NCBI RefSeq assembly: GCF_900111155.1 | Contig: NZ_FOGG01000042.1 | Location: 1 to 40,962, forward strand | DNA: 40,962 nucleotides | DNA from: Pedobacter rhizosphaerae | GTDB taxonomy: Bacteria > Bacteroidota > Bacteroidia > Sphingobacteriales > Sphingobacteriaceae | Direction of reading: 5' to 3' | Part shown: positions 23,430-31,838 of the stretch, one piece after another | Layout: each line of letters opens with the position of its first letter | How positions within the stretch are numbered: position 1 is the stretch's first letter | Position numbers and translations under genes: made by a program | Notes under the pieces: model-generated | What the model was told of the DNA's origin: nothing | The model's database searches: none | The model's input: the letters and a program-made list of their open reading frames with translations, nothing else

Positions 23430-24242
23430 ATGGCTACATCAAATGGGATTATTTCACTTTCAGGCAAGTTGGGCGACTTAATTTTTTATCAGACTGATAA
23501 AGGAGTGTTGGTTCGGCAGAAGCAAGCAAAACACAAGCTTTCTGATAACAGTAAAAAAAGCAGTACAGATTTCGGCGAGGCGAGCAAGAATGCTACTTAT
23601 ATTAGGAATGCATTAAAGCCTTTAATTACCTGGTATAAAGATGGTGCTGCACATAATCGTTTAAACAAGCGTTTAGTTGAAGTATTTAAAACGATATCCT
23701 CAGTGCAAATGGGTATTAAAAGATTAATAGGTGGGGATATTTCTTTGATTAGCGGATTTGAATTTAATGGTGCTACAACAGTTACAAACTTGCTATATAA
23801 GCTGCCAGCGATTAACTTAACAGCTGCTGGATTAAGGCTCAGTTTATCCCGAACAGAAATTGCTACATGGTGTAAGTATCCTCCAAAAGCTACCGGGCTG
23901 GTACTGCAATCTATGGTATTTCGTTTCCAATTGCGGGGTAGTAAATATGATGTATGGCAGATCCAGGATTTGTCGGTTTGTTTGGATAAATTAATCTATC
24001 CAGGTGCTGCATTAGATGTACCCATGGAGCATAGGGGTGAGTGGGCGTTATTTTTATGCTTAGGCGTATATTATAAAGAAGGTGAGCATAAAATCGCAGA
24101 TCGGAGGTATTTTGCCTGTGGGATTACCCATGCCTGGCATGTAAAGGATGGCAAAAAGCTTTCGTTTACGCCTCGGGTTAAGGAAACTGTGGTTTGTAAC
24201 CCAGCAACATCGGGTTTGACTTGGGAAGTTAATGCCGAATAG
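23430..24242 (+). CDS. Bacteroidota conserved protein of unknown function
   Basis: The 270-residue protein begins MATSNGIISLSGKLGDLIFY followed by QTDKGVLVRQK and a basic, serine-rich stretch. This resembles a Bacteroidota family that starts GxIxLxGxxGDxxFYKxxxG and continues with a helical section (FGEASKNATYIRNALKPLI, HNRLNKRLVEVFKTISS), then FEFNGATTVTNLLY. There is no signal peptide or membrane segment. The family has no function that I know. A truncated relative lies 1.2 kb upstream. Two copies within a repeat-rich junk zone suggest the gene moves or duplicates with it. Confidence 0.75.
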   Translation: MATSNGIISLSGKLGDLIFYQTDKGVLVRQKQAKHKLSDNSKKSSTDFGEASKNATYIRNALKPLITWYKDGAAHNRLNKRLVEVFKTISSVQMGIKRLIGGDISLISGFEFNGATTVTNLLYKLPAINLTAAGLRLSLSRTEIATWCKYPPKATGLVLQSMVFRFQLRGSKYDVWQIQDLSVCLDKLIYPGAALDVPMEHRGEWALFLCLGVYYKEGEHKIADRRYFACGITHAWHVKDGKKLSFTPRVKETVVCNPATSGLTWEVNAE

Positions 24243-24575
24243 TTTGTATGTGTATTGAATTTGTTTTACTGGATAACCTTTCTGATTTATTCTTTTTTCC
24301 ATGGCAACCATCAGTAATTTTAATTACCTCATTAACCGAGAAGGATGGCATTTGTAAAAACTCCAAACATAAAATCATTTCTTGGGAAACAATGAATCAA
24401 CTAGAAGCCAAACTAGATCTACTGCTGAAGTAATGGGTTAAGTAGTTGGTGTTGAAGAAGAGACTGGGGAAAAAATGTTTAAAAAAATCAAGTAACATGC
24501 TATGTGAACTTGTGTAAAATGTAGTAAACTTGTAAAGCCAAAAATACCTGGCGAATCCAAACAAATACGCTTTCA
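24243..24575. other. Interval before the second secretion block
   Basis: A 61-codon ORF (24248-24433) has no recognisable features apart from an ending MNQLEAKLDLLLK, which could be the start of a lost HTH protein. Just before the pseudopilin gene are two near copies of AACTTGTGTAAA (24508 and 24527), possibly regulatory. No good promoter match is seen; TAAACTTG at 24525-24532 is a weak -7 candidate. Confidence 0.4.
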
Positions 24576-24992
24576 ATGAAAAAAAGTCTACGTTACGGGG
24601 TAGCGGCCTATACGCTTACCGAAGTGCTGATTGTAATGGTTATTATAGGCATTTTAATTCTATTGGCACTTCCTAATTTAATGCCGTTAATTACCAAGGC
24701 CAAAACTACCGAAGCGAAGTTACAGTTAGAACATTTAGGGAAACTGGAGCAGAGCTATTTCTACGAGCATTCTAAATACAGTAATGATTTAGTTGAGTTG
24801 GGTTTTATTCAGGAGAAATTAACCACAGATGGCAAGGATGGAAAGGCCAATTATAAAGTAGAAATTACTACGGCTACCAATACTACCTTTACGGCTAAGG
24901 CAACTGCGGTTACCGATTTTGACGGAGATGGAACTTATAATGTTTGGCAGATTGATCAGGATAAAAACCTGAAGGAAATTGTAGCCGACTAA
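24576..24992 (+). CDS. gspG: Major pseudopilin (GspG-like)
   Basis: The 138-residue protein has leader MKKSLRYGVAA and prepilin helix YTLTEVLIVMVIIGILILLA LPNL with glutamate at mature position 5. The C-terminal part (TTDGKDGKANYKVEITTATN, DFDGDGTYNVWQID) resembles the calcium-binding loop region of GspG-type major pseudopilins, with acidic DFDGDG. The predicted cut is A|YTLTEV, alanine instead of glycine at -1. This subunit builds the periplasmic pseudopilus. It is the first gene of a tight six-gene block; its stop overlaps the peptidase start (TAATG). Confidence 0.88.
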   Translation: MKKSLRYGVAAYTLTEVLIVMVIIGILILLALPNLMPLITKAKTTEAKLQLEHLGKLEQSYFYEHSKYSNDLVELGFIQEKLTTDGKDGKANYKVEITTATNTTFTAKATAVTDFDGDGTYNVWQIDQDKNLKEIVAD

Positions 24993-25513
24993 TGTGGATT
25001 ATCGGTTTTGTCGTGATGGTATTGCTTGGATTTACCGGATATCAGGATTTTAAATTCAGGGCGGTATACTGGTGGATTTTTCCACTGCTTTTAATGGGAT
25101 TGAGCTGCCTGGCCATCCAAACTATCGGTTGGAACGCCGTTTTTCGTCACAGCTATCAAAACCTGGCTTTCCTGTTAATTCAGATGCTGTTTTTAACGGT
25201 GTATTTTTCGCTGAAAAACAAGGCGTTGCTGAATATTTTTGATGGATATTTAGGATTAGGTGATTTATTGTTCCTGCTGTGTATTTCAGTCTACTTCTCG
25301 TTTGGGAATTACATCGTTTTTTATATACTGAGCTTATTGGTGGTTATCTTGTTTAGCTTGGCAGCCAGGCAGGTTTTTAAGGTAACAGAACAGAAAATTC
25401 CTTTGGCGGGTTATCAGGCTATACTACTCTTCATCCTCTTGTTAGCGGATCAATTCAGTCCGGCTTTTAGCCTGGTATCTGATGAGTGGTTGATAAGTTA
25501 TATAGGGGCTTAG
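24992..25513 (+). CDS. Prepilin peptidase (A24 family), short form
   Basis: The 173-residue polytopic membrane protein carries both aspartates of aspartic prepilin peptidases: GYQD at 16-19 (Asp19), preceded by a membrane helix, and GLGD at 88-91 (Asp91). It lacks the N-terminal cysteine-rich domain and the N-methylation region of full-length PilD/GspO, so it resembles the short archaeal-type/TadV-like peptidases. It would cut the leaders of the prepilins at 12269, 12624 and 24576. All three have alanine at -1, so its specificity may be altered. It may not methylate its products. Confidence 0.88.
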   Translation: MWIIGFVVMVLLGFTGYQDFKFRAVYWWIFPLLLMGLSCLAIQTIGWNAVFRHSYQNLAFLLIQMLFLTVYFSLKNKALLNIFDGYLGLGDLLFLLCISVYFSFGNYIVFYILSLLVVILFSLAARQVFKVTEQKIPLAGYQAILLFILLLADQFSPAFSLVSDEWLISYIGA

Positions 25514-25514
25514 G

Positions 25515-26936
25515 ATGGAAATAAAGACTGAAATATTACATGTTGTTCCTAAAGATACTGCCTTGCACTATCGCATTATCCCTTTTGCTAAAAATGAGCA
25601 GGGCCTGGAATTGTATTGTGATGTGGATACGGATGATGAGCAGTTAAGCGACGAATTACAGGTGGTGCTGGGTTATGAGGTTAACCTGCATAAGAAAGAT
25701 AATGCAGAAATTAGCAGATTGCTTTCTACCTATTACCTTGGAGATGCCCATGTTGATCAATCGGAAACAGTAGTATCTGAAATTTCTTCAGGGGGTGATT
25801 TTTTAAATACTTTGATTGAAGAAGCGAAGAAGTTAAAAAGTAGTGATATTCATATCGAAACTTTCGAGCAGAAATCCAGGGTACGGATTCGGATTGATGG
25901 TATGATGATTGAACGTTACCAGATCATTAAGGAAGATTATCCTTCATTGGTGAATAAGATCAAGATTATGGCCAACCTGGACATTGCCGAAAAGCGCCTG
26001 CCCCAAGACGGTAGGATTCAGTACCGATCGGCCAAGCAGAGCGCTTTCGATATCAGGGTTTCGGTTTTGCCTACCCTACATGGAGAAAAGATTGTGCTTC
26101 GTTTGTTAAATAACAACAGCACAGATATTGACCTGAATACTTTGGGGCTTTCTGAGGAGGATATGTTTAATTATATGCAGGGTGTTCAAAGACCCAATGG
26201 CATTATTCTCATCAGCGGACCAACAGGATCTGGAAAAACGACTACTTTATACGCAACCCTAAAGCTGTTAAATAAAAGTACACGGAACATTTTAACGATT
26301 GAGGATCCAATTGAATATACCTTAGAAGGGATAAACCAGGTACAACTGAAAGAGAGTATTGGTTTAGGCTTTGCCTCTGCCCTGCGTACTTTTTTACGTC
26401 AGGATCCGGATGTGATTATGGTGGGGGAGATCAGGGATCCAGAGACGGCTAACATGGCTATCAGGGCTGCTTTAACAGGTCACCTGGTGCTATCTACTAT
26501 TCATACCAATTCTGCCTGGGGTACGGTATCCAGGTTAATGGATATGGGGATTCCGAGTTTTCTGGTTGCCAATACCTTGAATACTTCCGTTGCGCAACGA
26601 TTGGTAAGGCTACTTTGCCCAGCTTGTAAGGAGGCTGTTTCCTTTAATTCAAATCAATATCCAAAACAATTTCGGGCACCTGTAGCGCTTAGTCAGCATT
26701 ATATTGCTAAAGGATGTAGCCAGTGTTTTTACACTGGTTATAAAGGCCGAAAAGCTGTTTATGAAGTGATACCCATTGATGCAGATCTATCGCAAGAGAT
26801 TAGAAATGGGAATATGACCATTGGAAATATACTAAAAGAAAAAAATATAAACACCCTTTCTGGGAATGCATTTGCTTTATTCGCAGATGGATTGACCTCC
26901 CTGGAAGAAATTTACCCTTTACTGTTAACCATTTAA
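25515..26936 (+). CDS. gspE: Secretion/pilus assembly ATPase
   Basis: The 473-residue protein has all motifs of GspE/PilB ATPases: Walker A GPTGSGKT (235-242), Asp box TIEDPIEY (261-268), Walker B DVIMVGEIRD (299-308), His box TGHLVLSTIHTN (321-332). Two CxxC pairs (CPAC 368-371, CSQC 401-404) form the zinc-binding CM region. The N-terminal domain (about 1-90) is short. It powers pseudopilus assembly at the inner membrane with the GspF-like protein (13094) and the GspL-like protein (28891). It is separated from its neighbours by one and zero bases. Confidence 0.96.
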   Translation: MEIKTEILHVVPKDTALHYRIIPFAKNEQGLELYCDVDTDDEQLSDELQVVLGYEVNLHKKDNAEISRLLSTYYLGDAHVDQSETVVSEISSGGDFLNTLIEEAKKLKSSDIHIETFEQKSRVRIRIDGMMIERYQIIKEDYPSLVNKIKIMANLDIAEKRLPQDGRIQYRSAKQSAFDIRVSVLPTLHGEKIVLRLLNNNSTDIDLNTLGLSEEDMFNYMQGVQRPNGIILISGPTGSGKTTTLYATLKLLNKSTRNILTIEDPIEYTLEGINQVQLKESIGLGFASALRTFLRQDPDVIMVGEIRDPETANMAIRAALTGHLVLSTIHTNSAWGTVSRLMDMGIPSFLVANTLNTSVAQRLVRLLCPACKEAVSFNSNQYPKQFRAPVALSQHYIAKGCSQCFYTGYKGRKAVYEVIPIDADLSQEIRNGNMTIGNILKEKNINTLSGNAFALFADGLTSLEEIYPLLLTI

Positions 26937-28889
26937 ATGAAGAACAAAATTATTCGCTCATCCCTCATCTGTTTATTAATCTGTTTCACTTTCATCATCA
27001 GTTTGAGGGCTCAAATGCCTGTTTCTACCCGGCTGGCTGCTATTGAGGAGCGATTGCGAAACCTCTCTGTTACCGTTCCCGGGCTAAATGAAAAGGTACA
27101 ACTCTCGATGTCGGGCGCTTCTGCACAGGAGTTTTTAAGGGCATTGGCCCAGTCTAATAATCTGAATATCAATATTGATCCTCAGCTTAACTTTAAGGTT
27201 TACACGAACTTTAGAAATGAATCGGCATTGAACGTAATCTTGTTTATGGCCAAAGAGTATGATCTGGATGTGAACCTGATTGGCTCTATTATGTCGATTA
27301 CCAAAGCGACTGTACCCAAAACGGCTATTCTGCCCAAAGATTTTAAGGTGAATTACAATTCTTCCAATGACTATCTGGGCTTCGAACTCAATAATGATAC
27401 CTTGAGTATTGTAGCCAAGAAAATCAGTCAGCTTTCCCAGAAGAATGTTGTGGTACCGGTTAACCTGCTCAGTAAAAAGGTAAGTGCTTTTATAGCTGCT
27501 GCACCCTTTGAAACGGCCTTAGAGAAAATGGCTTATGCCAACGAAATGAAGTTGACGCATACCAATGATGGGGTATATCTTTTTCAGCCTTTAGGCGAAG
27601 GGGAAGAGCTGTATGTAAATGGCGATAATGCTACAGCGGTTAAGCGCAACAACAAACCTAGCGGCGCTGCCGGAGGACAGGGCGGAGGTGCAGGTAATTT
27701 TAACCTTTCGGGGAAGAGAGATGCCCAGGGCAAACGCAGCATTAGCATTGATGCCTTGAATACGCCAATTATTGATTTGGTTAAATCTGCTTCGGCAGAG
27801 GTAGGTGCCAATTATTTTATCTATTCGGATATTAAGGGGGCGGTGACCACACGGTTGAGCAATATTGATTACGATACTTTTCTTTCGGCCTTGCTACAGG
27901 GAACAGAATATACTTATAAGAAAGACAACGGGGTTTATTTGATAGGAGATAGGAGGTTAGAAGGTTTGCGTTCTAACCGCATTATAAAATTACAGCACCG
28001 TTCTTTAGACACCATTCAAATGATGATTCCGAATGAGTGGAAAAAGGGGGTGGAAGTTAAAGAATTCAGGGAGCAGAACACGATTTTGCTTTCGGGTTCG
28101 GCGCCGCAAATTGCTGAAATTGAAAACTTTATTAACCAGATTGACCGTGTAGTGCCCATGGTACTGATAGAGGTAACCCTGGTAGATGTACGTAAAGGCA
28201 AAAGTGTTAAAACGGGGATTACGGCCGGAGTTTCTGATAGTGTAAAAACAGGAGGGACTATATTGCCCGGTATCGATTATACCTTTGGTGCCAACTCTAT
28301 TAATAATTTTCTTTCTAAACTCGGGCGGAACAATTCTGTTAACCTGGGGCGCGTTACGCCTAATTTTTATGTGAGGTTAAGTGCATTGGAAAATAACAAT
28401 AACGTAGATATCCGTTCGGTACCCAAGCTGTCTACCCTAAACGGGCATTCTGCCAATTTGAGTATTGGTAGCTCCAGGTATTACAGCCAGCGTACGCAAA
28501 ATGTGATCCCTTCTTTAAATGCTCAAACGGTAGTAACCGAACAGTTTACCGAGGTGAATGCCAACCTGGAGATCGACATTAAACCCATTGTTTCTGGTGA
28601 TGATCAGGTAACCTTGAATATTAAAGTGAATATCTCTGATTTTATAGGTAATCCACCGCTAAATGCACCACCGCCAAAATCGACCAGCAAGTTTAGCTCC
28701 ATGATTCGTGCCCATAATGAGGATATGATTGTACTGGGCGGATTGGAACGTACTGAAAGCAGTGAGTCGGGATCAGGCATACCTATATTATCGCGTATTC
28801 CGGTGCTGAAGTGGTTGTTTAGCAGTCGTGAAAAATCGAATAACAAAGTAGTTACCCTGGTTTTCATTAAGCCTACCATTCTCTATTAA
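26937..28889 (+). CDS. gspD: Outer-membrane secretin
   Basis: The 650-residue protein has a signal peptide (MKNKIIRSSLICLLICFTFI...RAQ) and N-terminal STN/N-domain-type modules (about 55-240: LSMSGASAQEFLRALAQSNN, LSIVAKKISQLSQKNVVVPV), a glycine-rich linker near 242-255, further N-domain-type repeats (IIKLQHRSLDTIQMMIPNEW, NTILLSGSAPQIAEIENFIN), and the secretin beta-barrel domain (VPKLSTLNGHSANLSIGSSR; ending GIPILSRIPVLKWLFSSREK, VVTLVFIKPTIL). It would form the outer-membrane channel. There is no separate pilotin or GspC gene in the window. Confidence 0.94.
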   Translation: MKNKIIRSSLICLLICFTFIISLRAQMPVSTRLAAIEERLRNLSVTVPGLNEKVQLSMSGASAQEFLRALAQSNNLNINIDPQLNFKVYTNFRNESALNVILFMAKEYDLDVNLIGSIMSITKATVPKTAILPKDFKVNYNSSNDYLGFELNNDTLSIVAKKISQLSQKNVVVPVNLLSKKVSAFIAAAPFETALEKMAYANEMKLTHTNDGVYLFQPLGEGEELYVNGDNATAVKRNNKPSGAAGGQGGGAGNFNLSGKRDAQGKRSISIDALNTPIIDLVKSASAEVGANYFIYSDIKGAVTTRLSNIDYDTFLSALLQGTEYTYKKDNGVYLIGDRRLEGLRSNRIIKLQHRSLDTIQMMIPNEWKKGVEVKEFREQNTILLSGSAPQIAEIENFINQIDRVVPMVLIEVTLVDVRKGKSVKTGITAGVSDSVKTGGTILPGIDYTFGANSINNFLSKLGRNNSVNLGRVTPNFYVRLSALENNNNVDIRSVPKLSTLNGHSANLSIGSSRYYSQRTQNVIPSLNAQTVVTEQFTEVNANLEIDIKPIVSGDDQVTLNIKVNISDFIGNPPLNAPPPKSTSKFSSMIRAHNEDMIVLGGLERTESSESGSGIPILSRIPVLKWLFSSREKSNNKVVTLVFIKPTILY

Positions 28890-28890
28890 C

Positions 28891-30081
28891 ATGCTTTTTG
28901 AAGAACTCCATACGGTACTTGGTGTAGAAATCAAATTCTTATCAGATGGTAAGTACAGCTGCCGCTATGCCCTTTTGCAAAAAAAGGGAAATGCCATAAC
29001 CCTGGATAAGCATAAGGTAGTAGAAGGGAATTTAAAAACGATATTAGAAAGTCTGCCCAAAAATTATCCAGTAGCCTTAACAATTACGGGGAAGGGAATT
29101 GTGAATAAATCCTTAGCTGTACAAGAAAACCACACCGTTGAAGAAATTTTTGCTGCGGCTTTTCCGGCCATTGAAAAGAAGGATTTCTTTATTCAGGCCT
29201 TTAGGGAGGCAGGTTTTGCCTGGATAAGCTTGCTGCGGAAAACGCAGCTTGAGCCTTTACTGGAAACGCTGAAACAGGCGGGATTGAAAATACAGGTGGT
29301 AAGTTTAGGTGCTGCGGTGGTATTGCAGCTGGTAGACCAGCTGGAAATTGAGCAGCAGCTTTTGGCTTTTGACGGGCATTTTATTCAGTTCGGTCAGGAT
29401 AAATCATTAGCAGGTTATCGTTACCAGGTGATAGAGGGTATCCAAAAAATTAAAATAGGGGGAAAGCAAATACCTGAAGCTATTTTAATTGCTTATGCAG
29501 CCGCTTTCCAGTTAATGCTGCATGATCGTTTAGCTTTAATACAGGCAGATGTTATGCAAATTACAGCTGATTTTCATGTGTTTGTTGAGCATGCTAAACT
29601 GAAGAAAAAGGCTGGGATAGTATTGTTCGCTTTGTTTGCCTCGCTCTTACTCAGTTTTATTTTGTTCTCTTACTATAATGGAGAAAATGCCAAATTAATG
29701 GAAAAGGTAGGGCATTTATCTTCCTCTGCAGATCAGTTAGCGCAACAGCAGGATAATATTGCTGGTAACCTGGCTTTATTGAAGCAACTGAACTGGAACG
29801 GTGGTTATAACTATGGATTCTTGCTTAATGAGATCGGGAAGACCCGTCCTCGTCAACTTTGGCTAACCGAGATTGCCATGAATGATTATAAAACTGATCA
29901 GGAAAAAAGCGAGCGAAAGCCTTCTATTAAAATTGCAGGTGAAACTGATAACCTTACTGCGGTTAATAACTGGATTTTTATTTTAAAGGAAAGGGAATGG
30001 GTAAAATCGGTTAAGCTGAGTAAATATCAGGAAGACCCTCAAACAGGGGTTTATATTTTTAACCTTTTAATCGAATACTAA
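28891..30081 (+). CDS. GspL/PilM-N-like inner-membrane protein
   Basis: The 396-residue protein has a cytoplasmic N-terminal part (1-238) of the GspL/PilM actin-like type (ELHTVLGVEIKFLSDGKYSC, GLKIQVVSLGAAVVLQLVDQ), one membrane helix at about 241-262 (GIVLFALFASLLLSFILFSY), and a periplasmic part with a short coiled coil and a small alpha-beta domain (INIAGETDNLTAVNNWIFIL). It joins the ATPase to the periplasmic parts. It begins one base after the secretin stop, and its own stop overlaps the next start. Sequence similarity is low, so the call rests on topology and operon place. Confidence 0.75.
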   Translation: MLFEELHTVLGVEIKFLSDGKYSCRYALLQKKGNAITLDKHKVVEGNLKTILESLPKNYPVALTITGKGIVNKSLAVQENHTVEEIFAAAFPAIEKKDFFIQAFREAGFAWISLLRKTQLEPLLETLKQAGLKIQVVSLGAAVVLQLVDQLEIEQQLLAFDGHFIQFGQDKSLAGYRYQVIEGIQKIKIGGKQIPEAILIAYAAAFQLMLHDRLALIQADVMQITADFHVFVEHAKLKKKAGIVLFALFASLLLSFILFSYYNGENAKLMEKVGHLSSSADQLAQQQDNIAGNLALLKQLNWNGGYNYGFLLNEIGKTRPRQLWLTEIAMNDYKTDQEKSERKPSIKIAGETDNLTAVNNWIFILKEREWVKSVKLSKYQEDPQTGVYIFNLLIEY

Positions 30082-30620
30082 TGCTCAGGAAATTAGATTC
30101 AAAGCAGAAAAACTTACTTTTTTGGGCAGCAGTGCTGGTGCTGGTTTATGTGGCTTATATCTGCTCTTTTAAGCCCACGCTGCAAGCGATGTTGTTGCAC
30201 CATCAACTGGAAAGCGATAACCGTGCAGAAAGCTTTTCGGAATCTTCGTTTGCACAAACGGCACATCAGAACCAGTTTTATCAGGAAGTGCTGAAAGGGT
30301 ACCGGATAAAAGCTGCCGATTATGAAAACAGGATCTGGCAATCGCTTTCTGGCATGGCACTGAATAAGGGAGTTGATATTGGTTTTACACCTAATCTCCA
30401 AGCGACTGCTCCCGATACAACAGCACTAAACAAAGGTATTATTACCCAACAATTTAATTTTAAGGGCAGTTATTTTGGCTTAGTGAAATTATTAGACACC
30501 TTGGGCAGAACTACAGGGGTTGGTAAGGTAGCTGATTTAAAACTTTCTGCTAAAACGGCGCAACAACCTGATGCTAAAACGGGCAGGCTTTATTTGCAGG
30601 TAACCTTGAAGGGGAATTAA
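30081..30620 (+). CDS. GspM/PilO-like inner-membrane protein
   Basis: The 179-residue protein has a short cytoplasmic tail, one membrane helix (residues 12-28, LLFWAAVLVLVYVAYICSF), a helical stretch and a C-terminal ferredoxin-like domain (QQFNFKGSYFGLVKLLDTLG RTTGVGKV...LYLQVTLKGN). This is the topology of GspM/PilO, which pairs with GspL/PilN. It overlaps the GspL-like gene by one base and ends the block. Confidence 0.75.
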   Translation: MLRKLDSKQKNLLFWAAVLVLVYVAYICSFKPTLQAMLLHHQLESDNRAESFSESSFAQTAHQNQFYQEVLKGYRIKAADYENRIWQSLSGMALNKGVDIGFTPNLQATAPDTTALNKGIITQQFNFKGSYFGLVKLLDTLGRTTGVGKVADLKLSAKTAQQPDAKTGRLYLQVTLKGN

Positions 30621-30952
30621 TCGTTTAATCCGGTATTTCGTTATAATAATTTTGATATTAAATTATTACAAAGTAGATTTACAGCTACAATAATATGCCT
30701 GAATACTCTGATGCATTTATAATTGTTAAACCATTATCTATGAAAAATTACGCACTCTCAAAAATTAGTTTCTTCCTTGTGCTTTTATGGCCTTGTTGCC
30801 CTTGTAGGAATCTTACATAGGCTTTTTACCCTTATATCATCCCAAATTTATTGTCATTGATCAGGAGCTTTTTTTAAAGAACTCTTGTTTAATCGCGTAT
30901 TTTTTTAATCCTAGACTTTGGCGTGGGGAATATTTTTATTTAAACATATAGC
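30621..30952. other. Interval between the secretion block and fibre-like member 9
   Basis: An AT-rich hairpin TAATAATTT-(7)-AAATTATTA lies at 30644-30668. A 26-codon ORF (30740-30820, MKNYALSKISFFLVLLWPCC...) looks like a lone signal peptide, perhaps the remnant of another secreted gene. A possible promoter -7 element, TAGACTTTG, is at 30912-30920, 32 bases before the next start. Confidence 0.4.
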
Positions 30953-31705
30953 ATGAAATTAAAATCTTTATTAGCGCTCCTTATCCTGGGGATAACCCAG
31001 CAGGTTAATGCGCAAAATACTTTCCCTGGTGATGGGAATGTAGGTGTGGGAACGGGTAATCCGGCGTATAAATTCCAAATAGCTGCAGGGCATGGTAATA
31101 CTCACATGAACCTACATTTTGCTAATGCCAATCTTGTTCAGGATGCCCACCTTAGCCTATGGGCAAGCGAACCGGGCTGGACCTGGACAGGCGCTGGTAT
31201 TGGTAACAATGTTTTTAACAGTGCTACAGCCCCTGGTATAGTTCGGATTAACGATTTGCGTGGAGCATCTTACATCCGGCTTTTGGATCAGGAAATTAGG
31301 TTGAATGTAATTAAAGCAGATGGTACTGATTTATCTGCATTGGCTGTAGATGCTCAAGGCAATATTGGTATGGGTACTTTAACACCTAAAGAAAAACTTT
31401 CTGTAAATGGTAACATCCGCGCCAAAGAAGTAAAAGTAGAGGCCGGCAACTGGCCCGATTTTGTTTTTGAAGCCAATTATAAGATTACTTCACTAGCTGA
31501 ATTAGAAAAATACATTAAAGCCCACAAGCACTTACCTGATATGCCTAGCGCAAAGGAAGTAAGCGAACAAGGAATTGAGTTGGGAGAACTGAATAAAAAG
31601 CTTTTGCAGAAAATGGAGGAGTTAACTTTACATCTGATTGAAAAGGAAAAACAGATTGATGCGCTTCAAAATCTGGTAGAAAAGCAAAGGGGAAATATTA
31701 AATAG
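30953..31705 (+). CDS. Secreted tail-fibre-like protein, member 9
   Basis: The 250-residue protein has a signal peptide (MKLKSLLALLILGITQQVNAQ), a GNVGVGTGNPAYKFQIAAG motif near 27-46, a beta-rich module (HMNLHFANANLVQDAHLSLW, NDLRGASYIRLLDQEIRLN), and the constant domain (GMGTLTPKEKLSVNGNIR, WPDFVFEANYKITSLAELEK, GELNKKLLQKMEELTLHLIE). It follows the GspM-like gene with a 332-base gap and lies before the second RHS locus. It is the same family as the eight array genes at 3168-11042, so both secretion blocks have fibre-like neighbours. Confidence 0.85.
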   Translation: MKLKSLLALLILGITQQVNAQNTFPGDGNVGVGTGNPAYKFQIAAGHGNTHMNLHFANANLVQDAHLSLWASEPGWTWTGAGIGNNVFNSATAPGIVRINDLRGASYIRLLDQEIRLNVIKADGTDLSALAVDAQGNIGMGTLTPKEKLSVNGNIRAKEVKVEAGNWPDFVFEANYKITSLAELEKYIKAHKHLPDMPSAKEVSEQGIELGELNKKLLQKMEELTLHLIEKEKQIDALQNLVEKQRGNIK

Positions 31706-31838
31706 TATACAGAAGAAAATAAAATGAAACAAACTTTTACGAAACAACGGTTAAACCAACCAAATTGGCCAAAACTGATAATTGAGCCATAATGCAATAT
31801 ATAATACAGTTCTCCTACAAGATTTTACAACAATTAAT

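Noticed and set aside
24248..24433. 61-codon ORF before the pseudopilin gene
   Set aside because: No domain, no context and unusual composition. Only its last 13 codons look protein-like, so it was noted under the interval only.
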